Assembly (NCBI RefSeq): GCF_041438865.1
Contig: NZ_CP109450.1
Coordinates: 496,001 to 560,000 of the forward strand
Length of the DNA stretch: 64,000 nt
Origin: Streptomyces sp. NBC_01471
GTDB lineage: Bacteria > Actinomycetota > Actinomycetes > Streptomycetales > Streptomycetaceae
Direction of reading: 5' to 3'
Each line of letters begins with the position of its first letter. Positions within the stretch are counted from its first letter, which is position 1. The notes under the pieces are model-generated. The model was not told the origin of the DNA. It searched no databases and saw only the letters and a list, made by a program, of their open reading frames with translations. Of the stretch, positions 60,872 to 64,000 are shown in pieces. A program made the translations under genes and the position numbers.

Positions 60872-62197
60872 CTACCGCCGCTCGACCACTACGGGCCGCC
60901 AACTCCCCTGCCGCAGCAGGGCGGCAGGGTCGGCCCCCGGGTCCGGAGCATCGTGTCGGCGGTGCCTGCCGCCGCGGGCGAGGAAATCGGCGAGCGGCAG
61001 GGTGGCCGCCCCCAGCGTCACCGCGTCGGCGCCCAGCGTGCCCAGGTCGATGGTGACGTGCTCGGCCGGGTGGCGCATCGCGTACTCCTTCGCGTACCGG
61101 CGCACGGCGGGCAGCAGCGCGGGCCCGAGGAGCAGGCCGGCCCAGCCGCCCACCAGGATCCGTTCGGGGCGGAACAGGTTGATCAGGTCCGCGATGCCCG
61201 CCCCCAGGTACTCGGCGGTCTCGTCCAGGAGTCCGGCAGCGGCCGTGTCACCCGTGAGGCCCCCGGCAGCGGGCAGCGCGGCGGCGAGCAGCGTGGCGAG
61301 CGCCGTCTCCTCGTCGGCCGCTTCCGCCGCCGGGCCGCCCGACTCCAGCCACCGTTCCCGGATGGCCTCGGCGCCCACGTACGCCTCAAGGCAGCCGGGC
61401 GAACCGCAGCGGCAGCGCCGCCCGCCGACCCGCATGGTGGTGTGGCCCCACTCGACGGCCCTGCTGTCCGCGCCGCCGTAGAGCTCACCGTCGACGACGA
61501 TGCACGCGCTCACTCCGGAGCCGAACAGCACCACGACGGCGTCGCTCGTCCCGCGCCCGCCACCGAACCACATCTCCGCCTGACCGAGGGTCTTGGCCCC
61601 GTTGTCGATGAAGAACGGTACCCAGGAGGGGAGTTCGGCCGACTCCCGGAGCATCGCCTCCAGCGGGACGGCGTCCCAGCCGACGGTCTGGCCGTGCACG
61701 ACGACCCCGTCGGGCCCGCCGCGGTCGATGATCCCCGGTACGCCGACTCCGACACCCACGAGCCGGCCCGCGCTCACGTCCGCGTCCCGCAGCACATCGG
61801 CGACGGCTTCGCGGATATGGCCGACGATGCGGCCGACGTCATAGCCGTGGTGCACCAACGGGCGCTCTGCGCGCGCCAGTTCGCCGAGCGCGAGGTCGAA
61901 GAGCTCGACCCGGACACGGGTCTCCCCCACGTCGATACCGATCAGATGGCCGCTGGCGGGGGCGACGCGCAGCAGGGTGCGCGGCCGGCCGCCCTCCGAG
62001 TCGACCACCCCGGCCTCTTCGAGCAGTCCGTCCGCGGCCAGTTCAGCGACCACGTTGCTGATCGAACCCGAGCTCAGACCGGTGGCCGAGCCGAGCTCCT
62101 GGCGACTGAGCGGCCCGTCGAAATACAACCGTTGCAATACCTCAGCGCGGTTGCCGCGCCGCAGGTCACGCACAGTTCGTCTGCTCTGTTCAGCCAT
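60872..62197 (-). CDS. ROK-family transcriptional repressor
   Basis: 441 residues. A MarR-like winged helix at the N-terminus (RLYFDGPLSRQELGSATGLS, SGSISNVVAELAADGLL) is followed by a ROK sugar-kinase-like fold: GIDVGETRVRVELFDL (phosphate loop region), WVPFFIDNGAKTLGQAE, and the zinc signature CRCGSPGCLEAYVGAEAI. It is divergent from a sugar-importer gene 142 bases away and should control it in response to a sugar, as NagC/XylR proteins do. Confidence 0.93.
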   Translation of the reverse strand: MAEQSRRTVRDLRRGNRAEVLQRLYFDGPLSRQELGSATGLSSGSISNVVAELAADGLLEEAGVVDSEGGRPRTLLRVAPASGHLIGIDVGETRVRVELFDLALGELARAERPLVHHGYDVGRIVGHIREAVADVLRDADVSAGRLVGVGVGVPGIIDRGGPDGVVVHGQTVGWDAVPLEAMLRESAELPSWVPFFIDNGAKTLGQAEMWFGGGRGTSDAVVVLFGSGVSACIVVDGELYGGADSRAVEWGHTTMRVGGRRCRCGSPGCLEAYVGAEAIRERWLESGGPAAEAADEETALATLLAAALPAAGGLTGDTAAAGLLDETAEYLGAGIADLINLFRPERILVGGWAGLLLGPALLPAVRRYAKEYAMRHPAEHVTIDLGTLGADAVTLGAATLPLADFLARGGRHRRHDAPDPGADPAALLRQGSWRPVVVERR

Positions 62198-62259
62198 GTG
62201 ACTCCTTCCCGGTAGGCAACATACCCCTGTGAAAGCTCTTGACGCGACCTTCTCTCACT

Positions 62260-62289
62260 ACTTAACTCACGATCTGAATTAAGTCGTGA
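62260..62289. promoter_or_regulatory. Overlapping inverted repeats between ROK and importer genes
   Basis: ACTTAA (62260-62265) with TTAAGT (62279-62284), and TCACGA (62267-62272) with TCGTGA (62284-62289), form two interleaved inverted repeats in the divergent region, 51 bases before the lipoprotein start. The AT-rich core suits a promoter and a ROK operator. Confidence 0.6.
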
Positions 62290-62339
62290 AGGCCGTTCGA
62301 ATCCTGAACGCAGCCCTCCCCGGGAAGGGGCCAACGCAC

Positions 62340-63665
62340 ATGCGCAGTATCAGAGCCGCAGCAGCAGTCGCCGTCACCATCTCCACGCTCGCCGGCGCCA
62401 CGGCGTGCGGAGGAGGCGGTGATTCCAGTGGCGGGGGCAGCAACACATCCCCCAAGACGCTCACCTACTGGGCGTCCAACCAGGGACCGAACATCCCCGC
62501 CGACAAGAAGATCCTCACGCCCGAGCTGAAGAAGTTCGAGCAGCAGACCGGGATCAAGGTCAACCTGGAGGTCGTGCCCTGGGCCGACCTGCTGAAGCGG
62601 ATCCTCGCGGCGACGACCTCGGGCCAGGGCCCCGATGTGCTCAACATCGGCAACACCTGGTCGGCCTCGCTGCAGGCCACCGGCGCTCTGCTGCCCTGGA
62701 ACAAGGCCAACTTCGACGCGATCGGCGGCCGCGACCGGTTCGTCGACGCGGCGGTCGCCTCGGCGGGCGCCGCGAAGAAGGACCCCGCGGCCGTCCCGCT
62801 GTACTCCCTCTCGTACGCGCTCTACTACAACAAGAAGATGTTCGCCGACGCGGGCATAGCCAAGCCCCCGGCCACCTGGGACGAACTGGTCGCCGACGGA
62901 CAGAAGATCTCCAAGAACGGCACCAGCGGGAAGTGGGGCCTCGGCGCCGAGGGCGGCAACCTCTCCGAGAACATCCACCAGGCGTTCGTACTCGCCCAGC
63001 AGCACGGAGCCGACTTCTACGACGCGTCCGGCAAGCCGACCTTCACCTCACCCGGCGCCGTGGCCGCCGTGAAGCAGTACGTCGACCTCATGGGCAAGGA
63101 CAAGATCATCGCTCCGGGCAACGCGGAGTACAGCCAGAACCAGTCGCTCAGCGACTTCTCCAAGGGCAAGACCGCCATGGTGCTCTGGCAGGCGGCCGCG
63201 TCCACCTTCGCCTCGCAGGGGATGAAGCCGCAGGACTGGGGGGCCGCTCCGGCGCCGGTCGCCTCCGGGACCCCGGGGCAGGGCAAGAACGTCAACTCCA
63301 TGGTCGCGGGCATCAACATGGCCGTCTTCAAGAACACCAAGAACACCAAGGGCGCGCTGAAGTTCGTGAAGTTCATGACCAGCGACGACGAGCAGAAGAT
63401 CCTCAACAAGGCCTACGGCGCCGTGCCGCCCGTCACGGCCGCCCAGTCGGACCCCGCCTTCAACGTGCCCGGTGTGAAGGTCCTGAAGGACACGCTGATC
63501 AAGAGTGCGGCGCCACTGCCGCAGGTGGCTTCGGAGTCGCAGTTCGAGACGACCGTCGGGACGGCCATCAAGGACCTCTGGGCCGACGCCGCAGGCGGCA
63601 AGCCCATCACGACGGCTTCGGTCAAGGACGAACTCACCAAGGCGCAGCAGCAGATGACCGAGTGA
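62340..63665 (+). CDS. Sugar ABC transporter substrate-binding lipoprotein (CUT1)
   Basis: 441 residues, family 1 extracellular solute-binding protein. The signal AAAVAVTISTLAGATAC gives a lipoprotein cysteine followed by a flexible Gly/Ser stretch. Mature motifs: LTYWASNQGP, TGIKVNLEVVPWADLLKRIL, GQGPDVLNIGNTWSASLQAT, YALYYNKKMFADAGI, GKTAMVLWQA. It differs from the lipoprotein at 48562, which is of the ribose type. The ATG at 62340 follows GGAAGGGG; a GTG at 62286 would add 18 residues that read through the operator. Confidence 0.93.
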   Translation: MRSIRAAAAVAVTISTLAGATACGGGGDSSGGGSNTSPKTLTYWASNQGPNIPADKKILTPELKKFEQQTGIKVNLEVVPWADLLKRILAATTSGQGPDVLNIGNTWSASLQATGALLPWNKANFDAIGGRDRFVDAAVASAGAAKKDPAAVPLYSLSYALYYNKKMFADAGIAKPPATWDELVADGQKISKNGTSGKWGLGAEGGNLSENIHQAFVLAQQHGADFYDASGKPTFTSPGAVAAVKQYVDLMGKDKIIAPGNAEYSQNQSLSDFSKGKTAMVLWQAAASTFASQGMKPQDWGAAPAPVASGTPGQGKNVNSMVAGINMAVFKNTKNTKGALKFVKFMTSDDEQKILNKAYGAVPPVTAAQSDPAFNVPGVKVLKDTLIKSAAPLPQVASESQFETTVGTAIKDLWADAAGGKPITTASVKDELTKAQQQMTE

Positions 63666-63678
63666 GGCACTGATTCCG

Positions 63679-64000
63679 ATGACCTCCCACCCGTCACCCG
63701 ACCACCACTCCCTCACGAGAGGCCCGGCCTCACCCGTCCTTCTGGAGGCCACGTCCCAGGTGCCCCCGGCGGCCGGCGGTGACGTTCTGAAGTCCGGGGG
63801 TGCGCGGCCACGTGTCCCGCGCATCCCCGACCGGATCCGCCGCGGCGGCCTGCCGTATCTGCTGCTCCTGCCCGCGCTCGTGCTCGAACTGCTCATCCAC
63901 ATCGTGCCGATGGCCATCGGTATCGTGATGAGCTTCCGCGGCCTCACCCAGTTCTTCATCCGCAACTGGGGCCAGGCCCCCTGGACGGGGCTGCACAACT
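63679..64000 (+). CDS. Sugar ABC transporter permease, MalF type (partial)
   Basis: Starts at ATG 63679, 13 bases after the lipoprotein gene, and runs off the right edge after 107 codons. A hydrophilic N-terminus of about 52 residues is followed by a membrane helix (LPYLLLLPALVLELLIHIVP) continuing MAIGIVMSFRGLTQFFI, the usual first segment of CUT1 permeases. The second permease presumably lies beyond the window. Confidence 0.85.
   Translation, partial: MTSHPSPDHHSLTRGPASPVLLEATSQVPPAAGGDVLKSGGARPRVPRIPDRIRRGGLPYLLLLPALVLELLIHIVPMAIGIVMSFRGLTQFFIRNWGQAPWTGLHN

Overview
The window is high-GC DNA (third codon positions nearly all G or C, many GTG and TTG starts, GTGA/ATGA stop-start overlaps, TAT and lipoprotein exporters, an Rpf protein, two SAV_2177-type methyltransferases). 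This points firmly to a Streptomyces chromosome. From memory, the gene order (type B sdh operon, LysR regulator, an RmdA-like c-di-GMP enzyme, a secreted proline-rich protein, a WS/DGAT acyltransferase, an RpfD-like muralytic enzyme) matches the SCO0914-SCO0980 stretch of S. coelicolor. No database was searched. No rRNA, tRNA, CRISPR array, insertion sequence, prophage or biosynthetic megasynthase was seen.

Layout. 1-1.3 kb: truncated lipoprotein of a sugar ABC importer behind a DasR-like site. 1.4-11.3 kb: housekeeping genes: dodecin, a flavin-dependent oxidoreductase, an ArsR regulator fused to an AHSA1 domain with its own operator, a class I DAHP synthase behind a Trp/Tyr-containing leader peptide and terminator (attenuator), an APC permease, a lysA-like decarboxylase and a short UvrA paralogue. 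11.3-15.8 kb: sdhCAB and a divergent LysR regulator. 15.8-22.3 kb: c-di-GMP enzyme coupled to a methyltransferase, proline-rich secreted protein, DUF4239 membrane protein, universal stress protein, ECF sigma factor. 22.4-26.2 kb: a response regulator, DUF485 protein, solute:sodium symporter and LytS-type kinase in one transcription unit. 26.3-34.2 kb: lactonase, L-fucose-dehydrogenase-like reductase, WS/DGAT, SpoIIE phosphatase and a secreted alpha-L-fucosidase. 34.4-39.3 kb: a 56-residue orphan peptide gene with strong signals, an atypical SDR with a zinc ribbon, a small secreted protein, and an AraC/MFS pair.

39.2-53.2 kb is a glycan-use region. It holds a GH92 alpha-mannosidase, a discoidin-domain secreted protein broken by a frameshift, a remnant of an alkyl sulfatase, a frameshifted TRIC-type channel gene, a PA14-GH2 enzyme, and a LacI regulator followed by a four-gene ribose-type importer. 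The LacI gene, the importer, the GH2 gene and the discoidin gene share CAACGTTG-centred palindromes, suggesting one local regulon. 53.3-64 kb: DMT transporter, RpfD-like Rpf-LysM-M23 enzyme, GH3 glucosidase with a 14-bp LacI-type palindrome, a second SAV_2177 methyltransferase, a PadR/membrane-protein pair with operator, and a ROK regulator divergent from a second sugar ABC importer that runs off the right edge.

The overall theme is capture of host or plant/fungal polysaccharides (fucose, mannose, beta-linked sugars, perhaps chitin oligomers) with local repressors, set among conserved respiratory and developmental signalling genes. The most unusual items are the 56-residue peptide gene, the SDR lacking its catalytic tyrosine, the aroH-type attenuator, the shared CAACGTTG operators, and the cluster of decaying genes at 41.6-44.5 kb.
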